The notes under the pieces were generated by a model. That model was not told where the DNA came from. It ran no database searches and saw only the letters and a list, made by a program, of their open reading frames with translations. Shown one piece after another: positions 34,492 through 43,937 of a stretch of DNA of 64,000 nucleotides; positions within the stretch are counted from its first letter, which is position 1; every line of letters begins with the position of its first letter. The translations under genes and the position numbers were made by a program. The DNA lies in assembly GCF_009184395.1 (NCBI RefSeq), contig NZ_WEIC01000001.1:824047-888046 (forward strand). The letters run 5' to 3'. This stretch comes from Amylibacter sp. SFDW26. GTDB taxonomy: Bacteria; Pseudomonadota; Alphaproteobacteria; Rhodobacterales; Rhodobacteraceae.

Positions 34492-35832
34492 ATGACAAAA
34501 GCACCTCAATATCGCGCCCTTGTAATCGATGACGATAAGGAAATGCGTCACTCGCTTGTGCATTTGCTAGAAAGCACAGGTTGGGCTGTCGAAACCTCTG
34601 CAACAGCCGTTGGCGTAGAAGCTTTGATTGAAGCAACTTTACCAGATGTGATTTTAACCGATGTTCAGATGCCCAATAGATCGGGCCTCCAACTTTTGGT
34701 GGAACTTCCTGTCGACATTATGCCACCACTGGTCTTAATCTCTGCTCACGGTGATATTCCTATGGCGGTTGAGGCCATTCAAAACGGTGCTTACGGGTTC
34801 TTAGAAAAACCGTTTGAACCGCGTAGATTGCTTACGATATTGCAACATGCAGCAGAACAGCATCAGCTGCAAGAAACCACAAGCCGTCTAAAAGCACGTT
34901 TGGCGGATTTATCAGGCCTGAACCGAGTGTTCATTGGGCAATCAAATATTGTAAACTCTGTCCGTGAAATCGTTTTAGATTATAGCCATCTTGAGACATC
35001 TGTTCTGATCCTTGGGGAAACGGGCACAGGTAAAGAAGTCGTCGCCAAAGCCATGCATGATCTATCTCCTCGTTCAGACAAACCATTCATAGCTGTTAAT
35101 TGTACAGCTATTCCAGTCGCTGACTTTGAAGAAATGTTGTTTGGTCGCAAAGGCAAACTTCAGGGGCTTGTGAATAAAGCCCAAGGCGGCACCTTATTTT
35201 TGGATGAAATCATTTCCGCGCCTATAGAAATCCAGATGAAATTATTACGTCTTTTGGAAACAAAAGAATTCATCGCCTTAGGATCAGACACAACAGAAAT
35301 TGCCAATATTCGTATCATTGCCGCATCCAGCGAAGATCCAGATGCCGCCATTGCAGAGGATCGTTTGCGCAAAGATTTGCTGTTCCGCTTAAACGGGTTC
35401 ACAGTATCTTTGCCAAGTTTACGCGAGCATAAAGATGATATTATTCTTTTATTTGAAAGCTTCGTTGCAGAGTTTTCACGCCTATATGAAATACCACCAG
35501 CGTCTCAAACGGCAGAGGACGTAGCTGCACTCTTAGGTCATGACTGGCTTGGAAATGTGCGAGAGTTACGATCCGTGGCTGAACGTTGCGTTCTTGCATC
35601 TAAACGCGGCGCAGGTGGCGCTGCAAACGCCCTAACAGGGCCAGAGACCGCAACCGATACACCTGAAAACCTACGTGGTGCTGTGGCCGCTTTTGAGCGT
35701 GCACTGATTGCCAAAGCGATAAAAGCTCACGCAGGTAAAATGGACGTGGTCGCAGCCGCTCTTGGGATTGGCAGACGCACATTAAATGAAAAGATTGTCA
35801 AACTTAACCTAGATAAAGATACAATCTTATAG
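34492..35832 (+). CDS. dctD: DctD-like response regulator lacking the GAFTGA motif
   Basis: The 446-residue protein has a receiver domain (acidic pair in IDDDKE, phospho-site D57 in ILTDVQMP, K106), an AAA+ domain with Walker A GETGTGKE (175-182) and Walker B GGTLFLDE (232-239), and a C-terminal Fis-type helix-turn-helix. The loop that should read GAFTGA after LFG is replaced by RKGKLQG (219-225). That loop contacts sigma-54, so this protein probably activates through sigma-70, as known for NtrC of Rhodobacter capsulatus. A palindrome three bases after its stop is the likely binding site for dctP control. Confidence 0.9.
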   Translation: MTKAPQYRALVIDDDKEMRHSLVHLLESTGWAVETSATAVGVEALIEATLPDVILTDVQMPNRSGLQLLVELPVDIMPPLVLISAHGDIPMAVEAIQNGAYGFLEKPFEPRRLLTILQHAAEQHQLQETTSRLKARLADLSGLNRVFIGQSNIVNSVREIVLDYSHLETSVLILGETGTGKEVVAKAMHDLSPRSDKPFIAVNCTAIPVADFEEMLFGRKGKLQGLVNKAQGGTLFLDEIISAPIEIQMKLLRLLETKEFIALGSDTTEIANIRIIAASSEDPDAAIAEDRLRKDLLFRLNGFTVSLPSLREHKDDIILLFESFVAEFSRLYEIPPASQTAEDVAALLGHDWLGNVRELRSVAERCVLASKRGAGGAANALTGPETATDTPENLRGAVAAFERALIAKAIKAHAGKMDVVAAALGIGRRTLNEKIVKLNLDKDTIL

Positions 35833-35834
35833 CA

Positions 35835-35848
35835 TGCGGAAATCCGCA
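35835..35848. promoter_or_regulatory. Palindromic DctD operator candidate
   Basis: TGCGGAAATCCGCA is a perfect 14-bp palindrome in the 125-bp gap between dctD and dctP. It resembles, as I recall it, the core of rhizobial DctD binding sites. Only one copy is present, and no sigma-54 -24/-12 element follows it. Confidence 0.6.
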
Positions 35849-35957
35849 GACTATATAAAAAACATTGCGCAATTTTCCTCAATCACCTTATCCTCACTTA
35901 TACGTTATAAATTTAATCGATCGTACCGCGATTCATTTATCGTTCTGGGAGGAACTC

Positions 35958-36965
35958 ATGAAAAAGACTTTGAAAGTGGCTGTAATGGCAGCCGTAACTG
36001 CATCTTTTGCTGGCGAAGCAATTGCTGAAACAACATGGAATGTATCCTTATGGGGCAAACGCCGCGCATTTACGGAACATGTTGAGAAACTGGCTGAATT
36101 GGTTGCCGATAAAACTGGTGGCGAATTTAAATTGAACATTTCTTATGGTGGCCTGTCTAAAAACAAAGAAAACCTAGATGGTATTTCTATTGGCGCATTT
36201 GAAATGGCACAGTTCTGTGCTGGTTATCACCGCGATAAGAACCCATCCATCACAGTGCTTGAATTACCCTTCTTAGGTGTGTCATCGCTAGAAGAAGAAC
36301 GCAAAATTAGCCAAGCTGTTTACGCACACCCAGCAGTTCAAGCGGATCTTGCCCGCTGGAATGCAACATTGTTGATGCCATCTCCACTACCACAATACAA
36401 CTTGGTTGGTGTTGGCGATGCACCAAAAACATTAGCTGACTACAAAGGTCTAACAGTGCGCGCAACTGGCGGCATTGGTAAAGCGATGGCAGCCGTTGAA
36501 GCCGTACCAACATCCATGTCAGCGACAGAAGTGCGCCAAGCATTGGATGGCGGTGTTGTCAAAGCAGTGGCATTTGCTCCACACGCACATATGTCATTTG
36601 GCACAGTTGAAACTGGCAAATGGTGGACGACAAACTTAAACCCAGGCACAGTGAACTGCCCGGTTGTTGCAAACACAGATGCGCTTGCATCCCTAAGTGA
36701 TGCAAACCGCGATGCACTTCTGAGCTCAATTGACGAGTCGTTAGACTATTACATTGCGACATATAACGGCAAAACAATGGATGCTTGGGGTCCAACATTG
36801 GACTCTAAAGGTATTGAAAGCGTGACTTATAGCGATGGCGAATTGGCAAGCTTCAAAGAAGCTGTTGCTGGCCCTGCTGCTGCATCATGGATTGCTGACA
36901 ACACAGCCAAAGGCCTGCCTGCACAAGAACTATACGACCTTGTCACGGGCATGATCGGCAAATAA
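35958..36965 (+). CDS. dctP: TRAP transporter substrate-binding protein DctP
   Basis: The 335-residue protein has a Sec signal peptide (residues 1-23, ending AIA before ETTW) and a mature TRAP solute-binding domain with the GGLSKNKENLDGISIGAFEM region near 50-70 and the carboxylate-binding Arg likely in KGLTVRATGGIG (about 168-179). It binds an organic acid in the periplasm and hands it to DctQM. The start at 35958 follows GGGAGGA; the longer open frame to 35865 is non-coding leader. The DctBD system immediately upstream should control it. Confidence 0.93.
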   Translation: MKKTLKVAVMAAVTASFAGEAIAETTWNVSLWGKRRAFTEHVEKLAELVADKTGGEFKLNISYGGLSKNKENLDGISIGAFEMAQFCAGYHRDKNPSITVLELPFLGVSSLEEERKISQAVYAHPAVQADLARWNATLLMPSPLPQYNLVGVGDAPKTLADYKGLTVRATGGIGKAMAAVEAVPTSMSATEVRQALDGGVVKAVAFAPHAHMSFGTVETGKWWTTNLNPGTVNCPVVANTDALASLSDANRDALLSSIDESLDYYIATYNGKTMDAWGPTLDSKGIESVTYSDGELASFKEAVAGPAAASWIADNTAKGLPAQELYDLVTGMIGK

Positions 36966-36986
36966 GCCGATCCAAACAAAAGTAAC

Positions 36987-37010
36987 CTGTCGCGCATTTT
37001 TGCGCGACAG
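36987..37010 (+). terminator. Intra-operon hairpin between dctP and dctQ
   Basis: A perfect 9-bp stem, CTGTCGCGC / GCGCGACAG, with the loop ATTTTT lies in the 69-bp gap after dctP; the following sequence (ACATTTTG) is only mildly T-rich. It probably causes partial termination or stabilises dctP mRNA, giving more binding protein than permease. Confidence 0.6.
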
Positions 37011-37034
37011 ACATTTTGACAACGGAACATTTCC

Positions 37035-37658
37035 ATGGCTTCAAACTCATCCGTATTGACGGACGACAGCTTGCTCAGCAAGCTGGATCAACGTCTGTAT
37101 AAACTCGAGAGCTTCTTTGCACTTCTAAGTGGCTTAGCAGTTTTTTCTCTTATGATATTAGCCGTGATTTCCGTCACAGGCCGTCACTCTATCAACCAAC
37201 CCCTCCCTGGGTATGTTGACTGGATTGAACAGGCCATGCCGCTTATCGCCTTTATGGGTGTTGCCTATACACAGCGCGATGGCGGACATATTCGCATGGA
37301 TATCCTTGTAAGCTTTCTCAAAGGCCGCAGCCTTTGGATCGTTGAGTTTATCACTGCCTTCTTAATGCTTGCAGTGATGCTCCTTATTATATGGGGATCA
37401 TGGGCACATTTCGGACGTAGCTTTGATTTTAATGCACCAATGTGGAGCCGTGACAGTTCTATGGATATAGCCTTACCACTTTGGCCTGCCAAACTGTTGG
37501 CGCCTGTTGCTTTTAGTGTCCTCGCACTGCGCTTAGCACTTCAACTTGTGGCATACGCACGCGCCTTTATAGAAAACACAGACAGCCCTGTTGCTGTTCC
37601 CCTTATCGAAGACGCAGCAACACAAGCTGCCAAAGAAGCCGACACGGTTTCGGGCTAG
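37035..37658 (+). CDS. dctQ: TRAP transporter small permease DctQ
   Basis: The 207-residue protein has four predicted membrane helices after a polar N-terminus and the family pattern in the second helix region (YVDWIEQAMPLIAFMGVAYTQRDGGHIRMD). The C-terminal tail of about 40 residues is acidic and soluble. DctQ subunits join DctM to form the membrane part of the TRAP importer. A GGAAC ribosome site lies close upstream. The gene ends ten bases before the dctM start. Confidence 0.9.
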   Translation: MASNSSVLTDDSLLSKLDQRLYKLESFFALLSGLAVFSLMILAVISVTGRHSINQPLPGYVDWIEQAMPLIAFMGVAYTQRDGGHIRMDILVSFLKGRSLWIVEFITAFLMLAVMLLIIWGSWAHFGRSFDFNAPMWSRDSSMDIALPLWPAKLLAPVAFSVLALRLALQLVAYARAFIENTDSPVAVPLIEDAATQAAKEADTVSG

Positions 37659-37668
37659 GACGAAAATT

Positions 37669-39072
37669 ATGGAACCTATTGAAATTGGCATATTTGTTAG
37701 CCTTGGCCTGTTGGCCGTCGTCATCTTGGGCATGCGTGTGGCATTTGCCGCAGCGATTGCAGGTGTAGTAGGGCTTATTTGGATATTCTGGGCCAAAAAG
37801 GGCTACTCCAGCGATAGTTTTTTCTGGGCTTTAACTGTTGCTGCAAAAACCGCAGGACAAGTCCCACATTCAAAAGTATCATCACAAGCACTCTCTCTGA
37901 TCCCGACGTTCATTTTGATTGGCTATCTCGCCTATTACGCAGGCCTGACAAAAGCGCTTTTTGAGGCTGCAAAAAAATGGGTCGCATGGCTACCAGGTGG
38001 CTTAGCTGTTTCCACAGTTTTCGCCACAGCAGGCTTTGCGGCTGTATCAGGCGCATCTGTTGCTACATCAGCCGTATTTGCACGTATTGCGATCCCTGAG
38101 ATGCTTGCAATCGGCTATGATAAACGATTTGCCGCTGGCGTCGTTGCTGCTGGCGGAACATTGGCCTCTCTCATTCCTCCATCAGCTATTCTCGTCATCT
38201 ACGCAATCATCGTAGAGCAAGACGTTGGTATGCTACTTCTTGCAGGATTCGTACCAGGTGCTTTCTCCGCTGTTATTTACGGTTTATTAATTGTTGGCCT
38301 AGCTTTGACATTCAAAAATTTCGGCCCACCCGTATCAGGCTTTACATGGAAAGAACGTTTTGCCGCTCTTCCACCTGCCCTGCCAATCTTTGCCGTTGTC
38401 GCGATTATCATTCTTTTCGTCTACAACCCATTTGGTGGCGATGCATGGGGTACACCAACAGAAGGTGGTGCAATCGGCGCATTCATAGTGTTCTGTATGG
38501 CCTTATACAAAGGCATGCGTTGGCCACAGCTAAAAGACGCCTTGATGGAGACTGCAAAATTGGCAGTGATGATATTTACAATTATCTGGGGCGTTCTGAT
38601 ATACGTTCGTTTCCTTGGTTTCGCCGATCTGCCAACAGCATTTTCGGATTGGATCACATCACTTGATCAAAGCCCTATGCTAACCCTTGTTATGATCCTA
38701 CTTGCCTATGCTATCTTGGGTATGTTCATGGATGCCATCGGTATGTTGCTCTTAACATTACCGATCACATATCCAGCCGTTATGGCCCTTAATGGTGGTG
38801 AATTTGTGTCAGCTGCTGACAGTGCATTCGGCATGTCTGGCCCAATGGCAGGCATCTGGTTTGGTATATTGGTCGTGAAAATGGCAGAGTTCTGTCTGAT
38901 CACACCTCCCATTGGTTTGAACTGTTTTGTTGTAGCTGGTGTACGTGAAGATTTAAGCGTTCAAGACGTATTCAAAGGCGTCACACCATTTTTCATCGCG
39001 GATGCGATTACAATCGCAGGCTTAGTGGCTTTCCCAAGCATCGTATTATGGCTTCCCTCCCTAGCTGGATAA
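37669..39072 (+). CDS. dctM: TRAP transporter large permease DctM
   Basis: The 467-residue protein begins with the typical MEPIEIGIFVSLGLLAVVILG helix and carries about twelve membrane segments. Characteristic DctM elements include AAGGTLASLIPPSAILVIYA near the middle and EFCLITPPIGLNCFVVAGV near the C-terminus. It forms the sodium-coupled channel of the TRAP system with DctQ and DctP. The start at 37669 is chosen because it matches the family and follows AGGA; an open extension to 37591 overlaps dctQ. Confidence 0.92.
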   Translation: MEPIEIGIFVSLGLLAVVILGMRVAFAAAIAGVVGLIWIFWAKKGYSSDSFFWALTVAAKTAGQVPHSKVSSQALSLIPTFILIGYLAYYAGLTKALFEAAKKWVAWLPGGLAVSTVFATAGFAAVSGASVATSAVFARIAIPEMLAIGYDKRFAAGVVAAGGTLASLIPPSAILVIYAIIVEQDVGMLLLAGFVPGAFSAVIYGLLIVGLALTFKNFGPPVSGFTWKERFAALPPALPIFAVVAIIILFVYNPFGGDAWGTPTEGGAIGAFIVFCMALYKGMRWPQLKDALMETAKLAVMIFTIIWGVLIYVRFLGFADLPTAFSDWITSLDQSPMLTLVMILLAYAILGMFMDAIGMLLLTLPITYPAVMALNGGEFVSAADSAFGMSGPMAGIWFGILVVKMAEFCLITPPIGLNCFVVAGVREDLSVQDVFKGVTPFFIADAITIAGLVAFPSIVLWLPSLAG

Positions 39073-39085
39073 GTGAAAAAACATA

Positions 39086-39112
39086 GAATATTGCCCCAAC
39101 GGGGCGATATTC
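39086..39112 (+). terminator. Terminator-like hairpin after dctM
   Basis: A 12-bp stem with one G-T wobble (GAATATTGCCCC / GGGGCGATATTC) and a 3-nt loop starts 14 bases after the dctM stop. No T-run follows on the plus strand, so it may be a mRNA-end hairpin or weak terminator separating the TRAP and peptide ABC operons. Confidence 0.55.
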
Positions 39113-39233
39113 CTACCAGATAAAAAAGTGTTACTTGCCACACTGACCTCGACCTGCATAATCAACCGAATGTAAAGAATAAGTGATCTGCAGAATCATG
39201 CGGTTAGCGTTCAAGGTTTTACGGCGGGAGACG

Positions 39234-41006
39234 ATGGAACCCTTAATAGAAGTCAAAAATCTGACAATCGGTTTCGGCAACGCTGAACCAACGATTAAAG
39301 ATGTGAATTTTTCTATCCAAAAGGGTGAAACGCTTGCATTGGTTGGGGAGTCTGGCTCGGGTAAAACACTCAGTTGTCGTGCTATTTTAGGTATCCTGCC
39401 AAGTACGGCACATATCCATTCTGGCGAAATTGTTTCGAATACGGGTGAAACCTCTCAAGATTTACTGAAAATCAACGAAAAGCTATTTCGCAAAGTACGC
39501 GGTGATTGCATATCAATGATCTTTCAAGAACCTATGCGATCCTTGTCACCTTTGCACAAAGTTGGTCATCAAGTCGCTGAAGTCCTAGAACTTCACCGCA
39601 GCATATCTAAAAAGAAAATTAAAAAAGAAGTCTTGGCTCAATTCAAACGTGTTGGATTTCCTGACCCAGAACGCGCATATAAATCCTACCCGTTTGAGAT
39701 GTCAGGCGGTATGTTGCAACGTGCGATGATCGCAATGGCCATGATTGCAAAACCTGATTTGCTAATAGCAGATGAACCGACCACAGCTCTTGACGTCACC
39801 ACTCAAGCTCAAGTTCTTGGGCTGATTAATGATTTGCAAAAAGAAACCAATATGGCTGTGATCCTCGTCACGCATGATTTGGGTGTGGTTGCTAATATGG
39901 CGGATAAACTCGTCGTAATGAACAAAGGCCGCATTATGGAAAGTGGGACTGCTAAGGATATCTTATCTGCACCTGCGCATCCTTACACAAAGAAACTGTT
40001 TGATGCCGCACCAGTTATTCCAATATCAAATGTAGTTGTCCCAGCCGTTCCGCATGATGATCTGATCCTTGATATGAAGAACATCTCTAAGACTTATGTC
40101 TCCCGCAGTAGCACTCCATGGAAGCCAGCAACTCAGATAAAGGCCGTGCGCGGTGTGGACTTACAATTGACACGTGGCAAAACTCTAGCCGTAGTTGGGG
40201 AATCTGGATCAGGAAAATCAACCTGTGCTCGAATTGCGCTAGGTGCAGAACTGCCTGATGAAGGTAGTCATGTACACTTTTATTCTGAATCCAATGCTGA
40301 TCCAATTGATGTCAGCGCACTTACACGTAGCGAGCGCTGTGGCTTTCAGAGACAAGCACAGATGGTTTTTCAAGATCCCTACTCGTCCTTAAGTCCAAGA
40401 ATGCAAATTATTGATACGTTATTAGAACCTTTACGTATTCATAAAATTGGCACCAAAGACGAACGCAAGCAACGGGCACAAGATGTATTAAACTTGGTTG
40501 GCTTGGAACCTTCTATTCTACGCCGTTACCCACATGCTTTTTCTGGTGGCCAACGCCAGCGCCTATCTATTGCGCGCGCGTTGATGATGGAGCCCAAGTT
40601 ACTGGTTTGCGATGAGCCCACTTCTGCCCTAGATGTTTCCGTACAAGACCAGATCCTAGACCTATTAGAAGAGATACGTGATGCCCGCCAATTGTCATAT
40701 TTGTTTATTTCACATGATTTAGCAGTGGTTTCTAGAATAGCAGATGAGGTCGCAGTTATGCGCCAAGGTCGCGTCGTCGAACAAGCACCGCCTTGTACTT
40801 TATTTGCAAACCCAAAACACCCATATACAAAAGCGTTGATTGCAGCCCAACCAGAGCCAGATATTGATCGCCCAATTGATCTTAACCTTGTTGCTCTGGG
40901 GGCTGGTGCGCCAAGCTCTTGGGCTGATAATTTCCGTTTTGAAGATGATAATGCTCCCCCCTTACAAGAGCTAGAGCCCGGTCATATGGTGCGTTGTCAT
41001 GTATAA
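39234..41006 (+). CDS. Dual ABC ATPase of peptide/nickel type (YejF-like)
   Basis: The 590-residue protein holds two complete nucleotide-binding domains in one chain. Domain 1 has Walker A GESGSGKT, signature SGGMLQRA and Walker [13 protein letters not shown]; domain 2 has [22 protein letters not shown] and [12 protein letters not shown]. Each is followed by the oligopeptide-type C-terminal extension ([16 protein letters not shown]). It powers the importer encoded by the next three genes. The start at 39234 follows GGCGGGAG. Resemblance to YejF is by architecture; YejABEF imports microcin C and peptides in enterobacteria. Confidence 0.9.
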   Translation: MEPLIEVKNLTIGFGNAEPTIKDVNFSIQKGETLALVGESGSGKTLSCRAILGILPSTAHIHSGEIVSNTGETSQDLLKINEKLFRKVRGDCISMIFQEPMRSLSPLHKVGHQVAEVLELHRSISKKKIKKEVLAQFKRVGFPDPERAYKSYPFEMSGGMLQRAMIAMAMIAKPDLLIADEPTTALDVTTQAQVLGLINDLQKETNMAVILVTHDLGVVANMADKLVVMNKGRIMESGTAKDILSAPAHPYTKKLFDAAPVIPISNVVVPAVPHDDLILDMKNISKTYVSRSSTPWKPATQIKAVRGVDLQLTRGKTLAVVGESGSGKSTCARIALGAELPDEGSHVHFYSESNADPIDVSALTRSERCGFQRQAQMVFQDPYSSLSPRMQIIDTLLEPLRIHKIGTKDERKQRAQDVLNLVGLEPSILRRYPHAFSGGQRQRLSIARALMMEPKLLVCDEPTSALDVSVQDQILDLLEEIRDARQLSYLFISHDLAVVSRIADEVAVMRQGRVVEQAPPCTLFANPKHPYTKALIAAQPEPDIDRPIDLNLVALGAGAPSSWADNFRFEDDNAPPLQELEPGHMVRCHV

Positions 41007-42915
41007 ATTCAAAAGCTTATATATCGCTGCATTCCTGATCTTGGGTGCAACTCATGCACAAGCACAAATATTACAAGAAACATTGCTGTTCGAAGAACAG
41101 GTCAAGTCTAATAAATTACCTGCAATTCATGATCGTATACCAGATAATCCTTTAATCGTTGTGCTGCCGAATAAAGGACGCACATTTGGTGTCCAAGGTG
41201 GAACATTGCGCACAATGGTCACGCGTTCCAAAGATACACGGCAAATGGTGGTTTATGGGTACTCGCGCCTAGTGAATTATAATGAAGCTTATGAATTAAA
41301 AGCTGACATTTTAGAAAACTTTGAAAATGAGGATGATAAAAAGTTCACACTACGTTTGCGTAAAGGGCACAAATGGTCAGATGGTGCGCCATTTACATCT
41401 GCTGACTTTAAATATTGGTGGGTAGATGTTGCAAGCAACAAATATCTTTCGCCGTCAGGCTCACCTGATTTCTTATACGTTGATAGAGAGTTACCAACTG
41501 TTAGCTTTCCTGATGAGCTAACCATCATCTATGAATGGCAAAATCCAAACCCAAAGTTTTTACAAACTTTAGCTCAGGCGCGCCCACCTTTTATTTTCCG
41601 CCCCGCACATTACCTTAAACAGTACCATGCAGATTACGCGGATCCAGATTTTTTAGCGAAAGCAATCGTAAAAAAGAAAGTTCGGAGTTGGGCATCACTG
41701 CATAACAAGCTTGATAATATGTACAAGTTTGACAATGCAAAATTACCGACATTACAGCCTTGGCTCGTTGATGAAAAAAGCACAAAAAACCGTAAGCTAT
41801 TTGTGCGAAATCCTTATTATCATCGTGTTGACGGAAAAGGCGTACAACTACCCTATATTGACCACGTAGATATGAATGTGGTTGGCTCTGGTCTTGTCGC
41901 GGCAAAAGCCAATGCTGGAGAGGTTGATCTTCAGGCACGTGGACTAAGTTTCAAAGATATCTCTATCCTGAAAAAAGGCGAAAAAGACGGCGGTAAATAT
42001 AAAACGTTTCTATGGGCTAATGGCACAGCATCGCAAATCGCCATATATCCAAACCTGAATTTTGCAGATAGAGCTTGGCGCGAAATTATGCGTGATGTGC
42101 GTTTCAGACGTGCTTTATCTCTGTCTATTGATCGCAACATGATTAACCGCGTGCTATATTTTGGGTTAGCCAAAGAAAGTTCTATGACGGCTCTACCGCG
42201 CAGTGCATTTTATGATCCTCAAAACCGTAAAGCATGGTCTCAATTCGATCTTGATCTTGCAAATGATCTTTTGGATGAGATGGGATTAACAGAACGTCGT
42301 TCTGATGGCATTAGATTACTTCCTGATGGGCGCCCTGTTCAAATGGTGGTGGAAACACCTGGCGAACGCCAAGAGGTTGAAAATGCGCTATCCATTATCA
42401 CTGACACATGGCGAGAAGCTGGCGTTAAGCTTGTTGTGCGCCCTTTAGAACGCGATATTTTACGCAACCGTGTATATTCTGGCACGACTATGGCAGCAAT
42501 TTGGTTTGGGTGGGACAACGGGTTACCACAACCGAACACATCGCCCAGCTACCTAGCCCCACGTCAACAAGACTTTTTCGCTTGGCCAAAATGGGGGCAA
42601 CATTATCAAATGCATGGAAAGGGAGGCTATGAAGTGGATATGCCAGAGCCACAAAAGCTTTTGAAACTCTCATTAGACTGGGATCACACATCGGATACAG
42701 AAACACGGTCACAAATATGGCAAGAGATGTTAAGCATTCATGCTGATCAACAATATGGCATAGGTATTTTAAGCGAAGCACCACAGCCTGTTGTCGTTTC
42801 TAATCATCTTAAAAACGTACCAAAAGACGCTGTTTGGGCGTGGGATCCTGGCGCGCATTTTGGTGTATATCGCATGGATGAATTTTACTTTGATAATGTA
42901 GGAGTGGTGCAATGA
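40999..42915 (+). CDS. Extracellular solute-binding protein, family 5 (YejA-like)
   Basis: The 638-residue protein has a signal peptide (about residues 1-22, ending AQA) and the family 5 pattern, including FTLRLRKGHKWSDGAPFTSADF (about 111-132) and RFRRALSLSIDRNMIN (about 368-383). At about 610 mature residues it is long for DppA/OppA but normal for the YejA group. It binds peptides or similar ligands in the periplasm. The start overlaps the ATPase stop by eight bases. Gene order ATPase-binding protein-permeases differs from E. coli yejABEF. Confidence 0.88.
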   Translation: MYKFKSLYIAAFLILGATHAQAQILQETLLFEEQVKSNKLPAIHDRIPDNPLIVVLPNKGRTFGVQGGTLRTMVTRSKDTRQMVVYGYSRLVNYNEAYELKADILENFENEDDKKFTLRLRKGHKWSDGAPFTSADFKYWWVDVASNKYLSPSGSPDFLYVDRELPTVSFPDELTIIYEWQNPNPKFLQTLAQARPPFIFRPAHYLKQYHADYADPDFLAKAIVKKKVRSWASLHNKLDNMYKFDNAKLPTLQPWLVDEKSTKNRKLFVRNPYYHRVDGKGVQLPYIDHVDMNVVGSGLVAAKANAGEVDLQARGLSFKDISILKKGEKDGGKYKTFLWANGTASQIAIYPNLNFADRAWREIMRDVRFRRALSLSIDRNMINRVLYFGLAKESSMTALPRSAFYDPQNRKAWSQFDLDLANDLLDEMGLTERRSDGIRLLPDGRPVQMVVETPGERQEVENALSIITDTWREAGVKLVVRPLERDILRNRVYSGTTMAAIWFGWDNGLPQPNTSPSYLAPRQQDFFAWPKWGQHYQMHGKGGYEVDMPEPQKLLKLSLDWDHTSDTETRSQIWQEMLSIHADQQYGIGILSEAPQPVVVSNHLKNVPKDAVWAWDPGAHFGVYRMDEFYFDNVGVVQ

Positions 42916-43937
42916 TCTTACTCCGCTTCGCATTCTATCGCCTGCTGACAATGTTAATGACACTTCTACTGGTGTCTGCCTTAATTTTCATGATCATAAA
43001 TTTACCTCCAGGTGATTACCTCAGCAATCAGATAGAGGAATTGCGCGCAACGGGGCAAACCAATAGCGTGGCGAAAGCAGAATTTTTACGGCATGAATAT
43101 GCCCTTGATAGACCCATTATAGAACAATATTTCATCTGGATTGGTGCCATACCAGGGCCACATGGGTTTTCTGGATTATTACAGGGTGATTTTGGCTGGT
43201 CATTCGAATTTGACCAACCTGTAGCAGATATTGTCGGTCAAGCACTTTGGTTAACAGTTTTGGTCAATTTAGCTGCTGTATTGTTCGTTTACCTAGTAGC
43301 TCTGCCTTTGGGCGTGATCGCCGCTGCCCGATCTAAAACTTGGGTTGATTACACATCCGCATTTGTTGGTTATCTTGGGTTGGCCACACCAAACTTCCTG
43401 CTCGCATTGATATTATTTTACTACGGTCATCGTTACTTCAATTTACCCATTGGCGGTTTGATGGCGCCAGAATTCGAAGGCGAGCCAATGAGTTTTGATA
43501 AGATGAAATCAATTCTTCTGCATCTTATCATCCCCACATTTGTGATTGGTACATCTGGTGCAGCTGCGATGATGCAACGCTTGCGCGCAAATATGCTGGA
43601 TGAACTTAGTAAACCATATGTAGAAACCGCACGTGCAAAAGGCGTTCCGCCAGCTAAACTGCTTGCAAAATACCCGCTGCGAGTTGCCCTAAACCCTTTT
43701 GTTGCCGATATCGGGAACCTGCTCCCATCAATGATTTCAGGTTCTGTTCTTGTATCGGTTGTCCTTGGCCTGCAAACCATCGGACCTGCTTTACTAGCAG
43801 CTTTAAAATCCCAAGATCAATTCCTTGCAGGTTTTATACTTTTATTCGTAGCTCTCCTTACCTTGATTGGTACGATGATATCCGATGTATTACTGATGCT
43901 TCTTGATCCACGCATCAGATATGGAGCGCGCAAATAA
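42912..43937 (+). CDS. ABC transporter permease (DppB/YejB-like)
   Basis: The 341-residue protein has an N-terminal helix followed by five further membrane segments and the permease EAA-type loop (YVETARAKGVPPAKLLAKYPLRVALNP) near residues 232-258 that docks on the ATPase. It overlaps the binding-protein gene (ATGA). It forms half of the translocation pore with the next gene's product. Confidence 0.9.
   Translation: MILLRFAFYRLLTMLMTLLLVSALIFMIINLPPGDYLSNQIEELRATGQTNSVAKAEFLRHEYALDRPIIEQYFIWIGAIPGPHGFSGLLQGDFGWSFEFDQPVADIVGQALWLTVLVNLAAVLFVYLVALPLGVIAAARSKTWVDYTSAFVGYLGLATPNFLLALILFYYGHRYFNLPIGGLMAPEFEGEPMSFDKMKSILLHLIIPTFVIGTSGAAAMMQRLRANMLDELSKPYVETARAKGVPPAKLLAKYPLRVALNPFVADIGNLLPSMISGSVLVSVVLGLQTIGPALLAALKSQDQFLAGFILLFVALLTLIGTMISDVLLMLLDPRIRYGARK

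Noticed and set aside
35833-35957. Sigma-54 promoter for dctP
   Set aside because: No GG-N10-GC element was found in the gap, and the neighbouring DctD lacks GAFTGA.
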